The notes under the pieces are model-generated. The model saw nothing but the letters and a program-made list of their open reading frames with translations. It made no database searches and was not told the DNA's origin. The position numbers and the translations under genes are program-made. This document shows, one piece after another, positions 1 to 5,697 of a stretch of 6,383 nt of DNA (the stretch's first letter is position 1; each line of letters starts with the position of its first letter). Source of the stretch: Bacteroidia bacterium (GTDB lineage Bacteria; Bacteroidota; Bacteroidia; JABEUT01); assembly GCA_013044305.1 (NCBI GenBank), contig JABEUT010000296.1, positions 1 to 6,383 of the forward strand, in the 5' to 3' direction.

Positions 1-44
1 ATATTAATCCATGGTCCGAATACCTGATTATCAAATTGAGGATG

Positions 45-52
45 CAAATTTA
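45..52 (-). promoter_or_regulatory. Possible leftward Bacteroidota -7 box
   Basis: On the minus strand this reads TAAATTTG, which fits the Bacteroidota primary sigma factor -7 consensus TAnnTTTG and would drive transcription off the left edge. No TTTG-type -33 element stands at the expected distance of about 19-21 bases, and the remaining bases to the left edge contain only one minus-strand ATG (12-10), followed two codons later by a stop. A divergent gene would therefore have to start beyond the window. The box is short and could be chance in AT-rich DNA. Confidence 0.2.
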
Positions 53-120
53 ATATAATTTATGTTCTGACTGACATTTGAACCCTTAAAATGCTCATTT
101 TTTACTGCGACACGAAATAT

Positions 121-144
121 ATGCAAATCATAACCATTTGACAT
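121..144. repeat. Small imperfect dyad upstream of gldD
   Basis: ATGCAAAT (121-128) pairs with ATTTG-A-CAT (136-144) as an inverted repeat with one bulged A and a 7-base centre. A second small dyad, CATGT (146-150) with ACATG (159-163), follows directly. They lie about 90-130 bases upstream of the gldD -7 box, where an operator could sit. No T-tract follows, so neither is a terminator. AT-rich intergenic DNA yields such dyads easily, so any regulatory role is only a possibility. Confidence 0.15.
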
Positions 145-249
145 TCATGTTATTTATTACATGTCTTCCTGCTGCCTTTCAAACGTCCCTTTTTCTATAT
201 TTTTAAGCGCCGGGGGCATTTATCGCCTATTTCTGAAGACTTAAGATGC

Positions 250-257
250 TAACTTTG
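250..257 (+). promoter_or_regulatory. Bacteroidota -7 box in front of gldD
   Basis: TAACTTTG matches the Bacteroidota -7 consensus TAnnTTTG at all six fixed positions and is followed by CA, as is common for these promoters. Transcription would begin about 5-8 bases downstream (about 262-266), leaving a very short leader before the chosen gldD start at 277. No good -33 TTTG is visible at the usual spacing; the region around 225-235 offers only a weak T-rich stretch. It is the only convincing forward promoter box seen in the gaps of this window, so it may serve several genes. Confidence 0.5.
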
Positions 258-276
258 CAGAAAATTGATGTGCCGG

Positions 277-885
277 ATGAAATTACACTATAACTTTCTG
301 TTCGTACTTCTGTTAATAGCATCCTGCATGAATGAAGACAACAATATACCGAGACGCAAGGGTTATTTCCGCATTGCCCTGCCCGAGAAACAATACAGGT
401 CTTTCAATAACGGCTGCCCGTTCACCTTTGAGTACCCCGTATATGCCAAGGTGGTTCCCGATACTGAACCCGGAGCTGAACCCTGCTGGATGAATGTTGT
501 ATTCCCTTCTTTCAACGGCAAAATATACCTTAGCTACAAGCAGGTGAGCGGAAACCTTCCCCGACTGATTGAGGAATGCCGTACCTTTGCAGTAAAGCAC
601 GAGGTGAAGGCCAGCGCCATTAATGAGAGGGACTGGACAAACTATAACAACAAAGTATATGGGCTTATTTATGATATTGAGGGAGATGCCGCTTCGAACA
701 TGCAATTTTATCTTACCGACAGTACGCAACATTTTATCCGCGGCGCCCTCTATTTTTATTCAGTTCCGAACAAAGACTCCCTTGCGCCTGTGCTCAAGTT
801 CATAAAGCAGGATATATACCATTTGGTGGAAACCTTCAGATGGAAAAGCGATTCAACCAACACAGCAGTAAAAGGAGATAAATGA
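277..885 (+). CDS. gldD: Gliding motility / T9SS-associated lipoprotein GldD
   Basis: This encodes a 202-residue lipoprotein of the GldD family, which is needed for gliding motility and type IX secretion in Flavobacterium; its biochemical role is unknown. The start at 277 gives a compact lipoprotein signal: K2, a hydrophobic run at 7-14, and lipobox I-A-S-C with Cys17. In-frame TTG 265 and ATG 268 would add only a few residues before the signal peptide and lie at or beside the expected transcription start. Family features are a Y-F-R-I-x-L-P-E segment (30-37), C-P-F-T-F-E-Y-P (47-54), a C-W-M-N-V segment (70-74), and a strongly conserved-looking block at 128-160 with G-L-I-Y-D-I-E-G and F-Y-L-T-D-S-T-x-H-F-x-R-G-A-L-Y-F. 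The K-D-S-L-A-P segment (166-171) and the closing F-R-W-K (187-190) also fit. The length is normal. gldE, often directly upstream in related genomes, is not in the 264 bases before it. The family call is from remembered consensus. Confidence 0.92.
   Translation: MKLHYNFLFVLLLIASCMNEDNNIPRRKGYFRIALPEKQYRSFNNGCPFTFEYPVYAKVVPDTEPGAEPCWMNVVFPSFNGKIYLSYKQVSGNLPRLIEECRTFAVKHEVKASAINERDWTNYNNKVYGLIYDIEGDAASNMQFYLTDSTQHFIRGALYFYSVPNKDSLAPVLKFIKQDIYHLVETFRWKSDSTNTAVKGDK
871..877 (+). promoter_or_regulatory. Shine-Dalgarno-like site before the 882 start
   Basis: AAAGGAG lies inside the last codons of gldD, with GGAG ending four bases before the ATG at 882. This is a near-ideal anti-16S match, although the spacing is slightly short. 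Bacteroidota genes mostly lack such sites, so its presence immediately before a start that overlaps the gldD stop supports the idea that 882 is a used initiation site. It may be coincidence, because it also encodes the gldD C-terminus. Confidence 0.4.
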
Positions 886-938
886 ATAACGGACAGGATA
901 ATAAGCGGATAGCAGAATATAAAGAGGTGAGCACATGA
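882..938 (+). CDS. Possible 18-residue small ORF coupling gldD to the next gene
   Basis: ATG at 882 overlaps the gldD stop (ATGA, 882-885). Eighteen sense codons follow, and the TGA at 936-938 overlaps the ATG of the acyloxyacyl hydrolase gene (ATGA, 935-938). The predicted peptide is MNNGQDNKRIAEYKEVST: hydrophilic, with no signal peptide or membrane segment. A strong Shine-Dalgarno-like sequence precedes it, and the next gene's Shine-Dalgarno lies within its last codons, so ribosomes translating it would run through and terminate exactly at the hydrolase start. This is the geometry of a translational coupler. I recognise no family. It could equally be non-coding spacer in which ATGA at the left end arises simply because gldD ends AAA-TGA. 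Conservation of length and both overlaps in relatives would decide. Confidence 0.35.
   Translation: MNNGQDNKRIAEYKEVST
924..929 (+). promoter_or_regulatory. Shine-Dalgarno of the acyloxyacyl hydrolase gene
   Basis: GAGGTG stands five bases before the ATG at 935 and closely matches the classic AGGAGGTG pairing region. The reading frame upstream of 935 is closed by TAA at 920-922 and has no other start codon, so the site fixes 935 as the start. The site is embedded in the last codons of the small ORF at 882-938. Confidence 0.55.
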
Positions 939-2035
939 GTAAAGCCTGCTGTGTGTTTACCTTTTTCGCTGTATTATGGTGTAGCGGAGCCAGGGGCCAG
1001 GATAGCGTGCGGAGCGGGTCGTGGCTGACTGTCGACATACACTATGGTTACATTATGCCGGTTTACTCCACCGCCATGCTGTACCTTATACGCGCCCACG
1101 TACCGGCCGCCGAATTCGACTACCTGTATAAACCCTGTGGAACAAGGCCCTGGGAAACCGACTACCACATGCCTGAAACAGGCTTTGCACTATTCTGCGC
1201 CAGCCTGGGCAACCCGACAGAACTCGGGAATATGATCGGGGCTTATCCCTTTGTCAATTTTCACCTTCAGCAAAGCTATACCGAGGCGCTCTATCTGCGC
1301 TTCGGAATAGGCCTGGGCTATCTGACCGACATTTATAACAGGCTCACCAATTATAAGAATGACGTTATCGGGGCGCACCTGAACGCTATGATAAACCTGC
1401 GTCTTACAACACATATTTACCTGTCTGACAGATTCAGGCTTGAGGCGGGTCTGGGTTTAACCCATTGCTCCGACGGCAACTTTACTACCCCTAACCTTGG
1501 CATAAACCTGCTCACCGTCAACACCGGATTGTCCTATTGCCTCAAGCCATGCAAGGTATGTACCGGTAATCTGCGCTGCGATACACTCACCTCCCCAAAG
1601 TTTCATAATGAAATAATTGCAGCGGCGGGCCTATCGCAGAACGAGCCGCCGGGAGGCCCTCATTACGGTGCGGTAACTTTAACATATAACAGGTATTATA
1701 CCCTTAGCCGCAAAAGCAGGCTGGGCGGCGGAATTGATGTATTCGATAACTATGCCAACATCCCCAAGCTGAAAGCCGAAAACATTTACCTCCGCAGTCC
1801 GCTTGAAAATGCACAAGGCGGCTTAAAGGCAGCCTATGAGCTTACCCTCGGTAATCTGGCGCTGCCAATGGAAATGGGCTATTATGTATTTACCAAATAT
1901 CAAACACCTGGCAACCTGTACAACCGCTTCGGGCTGCGCTATTATTTCGGCAAACATGCAATTGCAAACCTTACCCTGCTTACCCACTTTGCCTCTGCCG
2001 TTTATATAGAATGGGGCGGAGGGTACAGGTTTTGA
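935..2035 (+). CDS. Acyloxyacyl hydrolase / PagL-like outer-membrane protein
   Basis: This 366-residue exported protein has a signal peptide (hydrophobic 7-16, likely type I cleavage after A-R-G21) and a beta-strand-rich body ending in aromatic Tyr-Arg-Phe, as expected of an outer-membrane barrel. The PagL (lipid A 3-O-deacylase) signature is at 176-191: T-H-C-S-D-G, then P-N-L-G-I-N. H177 and S179 align with the catalytic His126 and Ser128 of Pseudomonas PagL, and N187 with Asn136. The position of catalytic Glu140 is N191, and the SN pair is SD. Pseudomonas PagL is about half this length; here residues about 222-366 form a second strand-rich half, joined by a linker with C202, C206, C209 and C215. 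If active it would trim an acyl chain from lipid A at the cell surface, but the missing Glu means activity is not assured. Many Bacteroidota homologues share this long form, as far as I recall. It follows gldD by 49 bases that are filled by a small ORF. Confidence 0.8.
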   Translation: MSKACCVFTFFAVLWCSGARGQDSVRSGSWLTVDIHYGYIMPVYSTAMLYLIRAHVPAAEFDYLYKPCGTRPWETDYHMPETGFALFCASLGNPTELGNMIGAYPFVNFHLQQSYTEALYLRFGIGLGYLTDIYNRLTNYKNDVIGAHLNAMINLRLTTHIYLSDRFRLEAGLGLTHCSDGNFTTPNLGINLLTVNTGLSYCLKPCKVCTGNLRCDTLTSPKFHNEIIAAAGLSQNEPPGGPHYGAVTLTYNRYYTLSRKSRLGGGIDVFDNYANIPKLKAENIYLRSPLENAQGGLKAAYELTLGNLALPMEMGYYVFTKYQTPGNLYNRFGLRYYFGKHAIANLTLLTHFASAVYIEWGGGYRF

Positions 2036-2082
2036 ACGAAACAAAAATGCGCAATAACTACTTAGACTCAATAAACAGATAA

Positions 2083-2829
2083 ATGAATTTTAAACGCAAG
2101 CTTACTTTTGCCATACTGCTACTTGCAGCCGCTTCGTGCAAGAAAGCCCCCCTGTGCGATTGCTTTCAGGGCGCAGGCCCGCAGGCGGCAGACAACCGTA
2201 CGCCGGAGCTTATTTATTTCAATCAGTTAGACGTAAAGGATAATATAAACGTGAACCTGACCATCGGGCCGCAGGAGCAGGTGATCATTCAAGGCGGCCA
2301 AAACCTGATCAAAAATATAAGCGCGAGCGTTTCCAATAATGTGCTTACCCTGAAAAATGAAAACAACTGCGACTGGCTGCGGAGCTACAAAAAAAGCATC
2401 ATAACGGTAAACATAACCATGCCCGAAGTAACCAACATTGATAATGAAGGGGTAGGCACCATACAAAGTACAGACACGATAAACACACCGAACTTTAAGA
2501 TACAGGCATTAAGCTCCGGCAATGTTACACTGGCCGTAAATTGCAGCTCCATCTATGCTTTCCAGTTTGGCGCATGCAACCTTACCCTTACCGGAAGCTG
2601 CGGCAACTTCCAGGACAACTTTTACGGCGGCACAGGCTTTCTTTACGCCGATTCGCTTTTAACGGCATACACATTCCTGTCCGCTTCCACAACCGGAGAC
2701 TGCTATGTAAACACCAGCGGGCAACTGGATGTGATCATAAACCAGATCGGCAATGTTTACTATTCAGGTAATCCCTATCCGATACACATTACCCAGAACG
2801 GTTCGGGACAGCTATATAAATATAAATGA
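2083..2829 (+). CDS. Head GIN domain (DUF2807) lipoprotein
   Basis: The product is a 248-residue predicted lipoprotein: basic start K4-R5-K6, hydrophobic 8-17, lipobox A-A-S-C with Cys19. After a short C-x-C-F segment (25-28) comes a DUF2807/'head GIN' domain at about 45-230. Its strands begin F-N-Q-L-D-V-K-D-N, followed by an N-E-N-x-C-D-W-L-R-S-Y-K-K block (92-104) typical of the Bacteroidota members, and it closes with I-G-N-V-Y-Y-S-G-N-P (222-231). The domain forms a right-handed stack of short beta-strands. It is annotated in databases as a 'putative auto-transporter adhesin', but no transport or adhesion activity has been shown for most members, and none can be read here. The eight cysteines in the precursor, including Cys19, are many for this family and could form disulfides. 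The gap from the previous gene is 47 bases with no Shine-Dalgarno; an 11-codon frame (2047-2082) ends directly at the ATG. Confidence 0.87.
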   Translation: MNFKRKLTFAILLLAAASCKKAPLCDCFQGAGPQAADNRTPELIYFNQLDVKDNINVNLTIGPQEQVIIQGGQNLIKNISASVSNNVLTLKNENNCDWLRSYKKSIITVNITMPEVTNIDNEGVGTIQSTDTINTPNFKIQALSSGNVTLAVNCSSIYAFQFGACNLTLTGSCGNFQDNFYGGTGFLYADSLLTAYTFLSASTTGDCYVNTSGQLDVIINQIGNVYYSGNPYPIHITQNGSGQLYKYK

Positions 2830-2869
2830 ACGGTAAAAAGATTAATTTCAAATTTTAATTTAATCAGGC

Positions 2870-3541
2870 ATGGGCGGATTGAAAAAAGAAACGCTTCAGT
2901 TTCTGAAGGATCTGAAAAAAAACAATAACCGCGAATGGTTCACAAAGTATAAAAGCCGTTACGAAAACGCATACGCTGACTGGCTCGGTTTTACAGGCGA
3001 GCTGATTACAGGCTTAGCAAAGATTGATAAAAAAATTGCAGCAGCAAAATTTCAACCCAAAGACTGCGCATTCCGTATATACCGCGACATCAGGTTTTCA
3101 AAGGACAAAACGCCGTACAAAATCAATTTTGCTTCGGAGTTTTCAACAAAACAGGGGCAGTGGGACGTACCGGGCTATTATGTACACATTAACACTGCCG
3201 ATGGCTTTATGGGCGGCGGTGCGTATATGCTCCAGCCGGTGCAGCTGCAAGCCATGCGCGAGGAACTAAGCCTCAACGGAAATAAGTTTAAAAAAATCAT
3301 TGCCGACAAAAACTTTAAAAAATACTTTACTCTGGAAGGCGATAAACTTGTAAACGTACCACGCGGCTTTGAAAAAAACGATCCGATGGCGGAATACCTC
3401 AAACATAAGCACATGCTTGCCATGCACAAGGTGGCCGAAAAGGATATTCTGTCGCACGGTTTTGCACAACATTGCCTCGAAGCATTTAAGGCCATGCAGC
3501 CGTTTTTACATTACATCGAACGCCCCGTAACCAACCCGTAA
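2870..3541 (+). CDS. DUF2461 domain-containing protein (TIGR02453 family)
   Basis: This is a 223-residue soluble protein with no signal peptide. It matches DUF2461 along its whole length: an N-terminal helix ending in N-N-N-R-E-W-F (18-24) and Y-x-x-x-Y-E (27-32 region), the diagnostic F-R-I-Y-R-D-I-R-F-S-K-D-K-T-P-Y-K segment (68-84), P-G-Y-Y-V-H-I (101-107), and P-R-G-F (164-167). A helical region follows, and the C-terminus carries H-Y-I-E-R-P (214-219). Family length is usually about 210-240, so it is complete. No enzymatic function is established for the family, and the conserved Arg/Lys/Asp residues have no assigned role that I know. The start at 2870 gives the usual short N-terminus before the first helix. 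The 40-base gap upstream is very AT-rich, with no Shine-Dalgarno, and contains a 10-codon frame overlapping the previous stop. Neighbours do not suggest a function. Confidence 0.9.
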   Translation: MGGLKKETLQFLKDLKKNNNREWFTKYKSRYENAYADWLGFTGELITGLAKIDKKIAAAKFQPKDCAFRIYRDIRFSKDKTPYKINFASEFSTKQGQWDVPGYYVHINTADGFMGGGAYMLQPVQLQAMREELSLNGNKFKKIIADKNFKKYFTLEGDKLVNVPRGFEKNDPMAEYLKHKHMLAMHKVAEKDILSHGFAQHCLEAFKAMQPFLHYIERPVTNP

Positions 3542-3595
3542 GCCGCCGCCAGACCAAGCTTTGTGAGGTATAAACAAATATAAAACAATTGACCT

Positions 3596-4192
3596 ATGGC
3601 AAATTTGTGGGATGAAAGATACAGCGCCAGAGATTATGCGTTTGGCAAAAAACCCAATGTGTTCTTTGAAAGTGTTATCCGGCCGCTTAAACGTGGCAGC
3701 CTGCTTGTACCTGGCGCCGGTGAAGGCCGTGACGCCGTTTTCGCCGCCACCCTCGGCTGGAAGGTGGATGCCTTTGACTTGAGCCTGGCAGGCAGGAATA
3801 AGTGTGCAGCCCTCGCAAGGGAATTTAAAACTGCCGTAAACTATACTATTATGGATGCCGCCGCCTTCAAAGCCGGCGCAGGAAAATATGATGCCGTCGC
3901 GCTTATCTATTTTCACCTGCCGCCTGCCGTAAGGCAACCCTTTCACAGGAAGGTTGCGCAGAGCCTGAAAAAGGGAGGTGTCATTATAATGGAAGCCTTT
4001 AACCCGCTGCAGATTAATAATAAGTCAGGGGGGCCAAAGGACCTAGGGATGCTGTATACACCCGCCATGATCGAGGAAGATTTTGCCGGTATGGAAATTA
4101 AGCAGAACGAAGAAGCCGAAACAACCCTGCACGAGGGCAAATACCACGAAGGCAAAGCGAATGTGCTAAGGTTTGTGGGAATAAAAAAATAA
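3596..4192 (+). CDS. Class I SAM-dependent methyltransferase (TehB/TPMT-like)
   Basis: The product is a 198-residue cytoplasmic Rossmann-fold methyltransferase. An N-terminal W-D-E-R-Y (5-9) and Y-A-F-G-x-x-P-N (14-21) segment is typical of the TehB/thiopurine-methyltransferase-like group. Motif I is L-L-V-P-G-A-G-E-G-R-D (36-46), the SAM-binding glycine loop. D61 at the end of strand 2 should bind the ribose hydroxyls, and D87 should contact the adenine. The later blocks Y-F-H-L-P-P (105-110), K-K-G-G-V-I-I-M-E-A-F (125-135) and G-G-P-K-D (145-149) fit small homologues of this group. The C-terminal H-E-G-K-Y-H-E-G-K-A (179-188) is also family-typical. The substrate cannot be read; tellurite, thiol or small-molecule methylation are all possible. 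It ends 14 bases before the PD40-PA14 gene, so the two are probably co-transcribed. I see no clear Shine-Dalgarno or promoter in the 54 bases before it. Confidence 0.87.
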   Translation: MANLWDERYSARDYAFGKKPNVFFESVIRPLKRGSLLVPGAGEGRDAVFAATLGWKVDAFDLSLAGRNKCAALAREFKTAVNYTIMDAAAFKAGAGKYDAVALIYFHLPPAVRQPFHRKVAQSLKKGGVIIMEAFNPLQINNKSGGPKDLGMLYTPAMIEEDFAGMEIKQNEEAETTLHEGKYHEGKANVLRFVGIKK

Positions 4193-4206
4193 TCGCGCCG
4201 CCACTC

Positions 4207-5697
4207 ATGAATCTCCGTAAAATACTTTTGCCTGCTTTTGTTCTCCTTACAGGCACCACGGGCTATTCGCAGGAAGTAGGCCTGCGATTGTTCAGGCCGC
4301 AGGGCGAAGGGGTTACCTGGTCGCCGGACGGCAAACGCATTATGTATGATATGAAAGGCACATCGCCCGAACGCTTCTATGAAATACATGTGGCCGACAG
4401 CAGCGGCGCACACGACACCTGCATAAGCTGCCGCTGCCCCGACCTCCCCCATAAGGAAACCGGCTCGCCTGACTGGTCGCCCGACGGCAGATATGTAATG
4501 ATGGTAGCCGAAAAAGCAGTACATAAGGGAGGACACGTACCGGCCATACCCGGTTTTGGCGGATTTACGGATATATGGGTGATGACGGCAAACGGCGAAC
4601 ATGCCTGGAAAGTTCTGGAAACCCAAAACAACATCGACGACGGTATCATCATGCCGCGATTTTCGCACGACGGCAAGAAGGTGGTGTGGGTGGAAAGGAA
4701 ACAGCATCCTCATATATTTAAAAAGAAGTGCTTCTTTGGCTTATGGGTTATCAGAACAGCCGATTTTTCTGATTCCGGCGGCGTGCCTAAGTTTAAAAAC
4801 ATTAAAACCTTTGAGCCGGAAGGGAGCGGCTTTTATGAAACCTACGGTTTTTCGCCCGATGGTAAAAGAATAATCTTTTGCAGTAATTGGGATGTTCCTT
4901 ACTGGTGGCTTTGCAGGATATATACGATTGATGCTGAAACGGGCGGCGATATGAAACAACTTACCCAAAATGATTACAACGAACATGCACGCTACTCCAA
5001 TGATGGCAGGTGGATAATCTGGATGAGCAACACCTGCGCCACAAAACAAGGTACTGATTGGTGGATTATGCGTTCCGACGGAACAATGAAACAACGCCTT
5101 ACTTATTTTAATGAACCTGCATTCCCGGAATACAACGGGCACAAACAATGGTGCGGGCTGGGCGTATTCAGCCCCGACGATAAAAAATTTATAGGCGGGG
5201 TACAGTACAACCTGATAAAGCAGGAAGGGAGAATTTATATGATGGATTTTCTGCCCTGCGGCAAAGGAGAGGGATTGACGGGTGAATATTATTCAACCGA
5301 TGATTTTTCGGGGGATAAAAAGGTAAGACTCGATGCCGCAATCAATTACAGGTGGGGTCCACCCTGGAGTGACACACTTGTAACCACCGACAGGTTTTCG
5401 GTAAGATGGAGCGGCTATGTACAGCCCTTGTATAGCGAAACCTACAATTTTTATATCAATAACGACTCCCACATGAAGGTATGGCTGAATGATTCCCTGC
5501 TACTTGGCCCGGAAAGTAAAAAGATACCGCACGGCGAAAAGATGGCGCAGATTGCCCTCGTAAAGGGGCAGAAATACAAGATTTGCGCCGAATACCGCGG
5601 GAACAGAAAACAAAAAGGCACCGCTGTGCTTATATGGAGCAGCCTGCACCAGTACAAGCAGGTGATACCCGCGAGCCAGCTTTACCAAGCCCCTTAA
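4207..5697 (+). CDS. Secreted PD40 (TolB-like) beta-propeller with C-terminal PA14 domain
   Basis: The product is a 496-residue exported protein. The signal peptide has R4-K5, a hydrophobic core at 6-15, and likely cleavage after Ser21 (before Q-E). Residues about 30-345 carry six PD40/WD40-like repeats with S-x-D-G-K/R-x-I/V cores at about 39, 91, 153, 216, 264 and 322, as in TolB-type propellers. Between repeats one and two is a C-I-S-C-R-C cluster (72-77), and an F-G-G-F-T-D-I-W segment (117-124) precedes the M-x-x-N-G loop. Residues about 356-493 form a PA14 domain: L-T-G-E-Y-Y, D-R-F-S-V-R-W-S-G-Y-V, then S-E-T-Y-N-F-Y-I-N-N-D-S and K-V-W-L-N. PA14 modules commonly bind carbohydrates, often with calcium, so a periplasmic or surface glycan-binding role is a reasonable inference. 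No catalytic motif is visible. The start has no Shine-Dalgarno, but it gives an intact signal peptide. Confidence 0.85.
   Translation: MNLRKILLPAFVLLTGTTGYSQEVGLRLFRPQGEGVTWSPDGKRIMYDMKGTSPERFYEIHVADSSGAHDTCISCRCPDLPHKETGSPDWSPDGRYVMMVAEKAVHKGGHVPAIPGFGGFTDIWVMTANGEHAWKVLETQNNIDDGIIMPRFSHDGKKVVWVERKQHPHIFKKKCFFGLWVIRTADFSDSGGVPKFKNIKTFEPEGSGFYETYGFSPDGKRIIFCSNWDVPYWWLCRIYTIDAETGGDMKQLTQNDYNEHARYSNDGRWIIWMSNTCATKQGTDWWIMRSDGTMKQRLTYFNEPAFPEYNGHKQWCGLGVFSPDDKKFIGGVQYNLIKQEGRIYMMDFLPCGKGEGLTGEYYSTDDFSGDKKVRLDAAINYRWGPPWSDTLVTTDRFSVRWSGYVQPLYSETYNFYINNDSHMKVWLNDSLLLGPESKKIPHGEKMAQIALVKGQKYKICAEYRGNRKQKGTAVLIWSSLHQYKQVIPASQLYQAP

Noticed and set aside
11..58. 15-codon plus-strand frame near the left edge
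   Set aside because: No ribosome site, no recognisable sequence, an in-frame stop just upstream, and AT-rich intergenic context; most likely chance.
205..217. GC-rich GCGCCGGGGGC patch as a terminator stem
   Set aside because: The self-complementary part is only about three base pairs and is not followed by a T-run on the plus strand.
313..732. Minus-strand open frame of 139 codons inside gldD
   Set aside because: Fully antisense to a well-supported family protein; no domain, promoter or ribosome site seen.
3560..3591. Possible forward promoter before the methyltransferase gene (TTTG at 3560-3563 and a weak downstream box near 3584-3591)
   Set aside because: The downstream element matches only about four of six fixed positions of TAnnTTTG; not enough to call.
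3506..3946. Minus-strand open frame of 146 codons over the methyltransferase start, with a TATATTTG box on the minus strand at 3582-3575
   Set aside because: The box lies inside this frame instead of upstream of it, and the translation resembles no family; treated as a shadow with a chance motif.
3943..4713. Long minus-strand open frame (256 codons) across the end of the methyltransferase gene and the start of the PD40-PA14 gene
   Set aside because: It is antisense to two genes with clear domain matches, spans their junction, shows no recognisable domain, and its open length follows from codon bias of the real genes.
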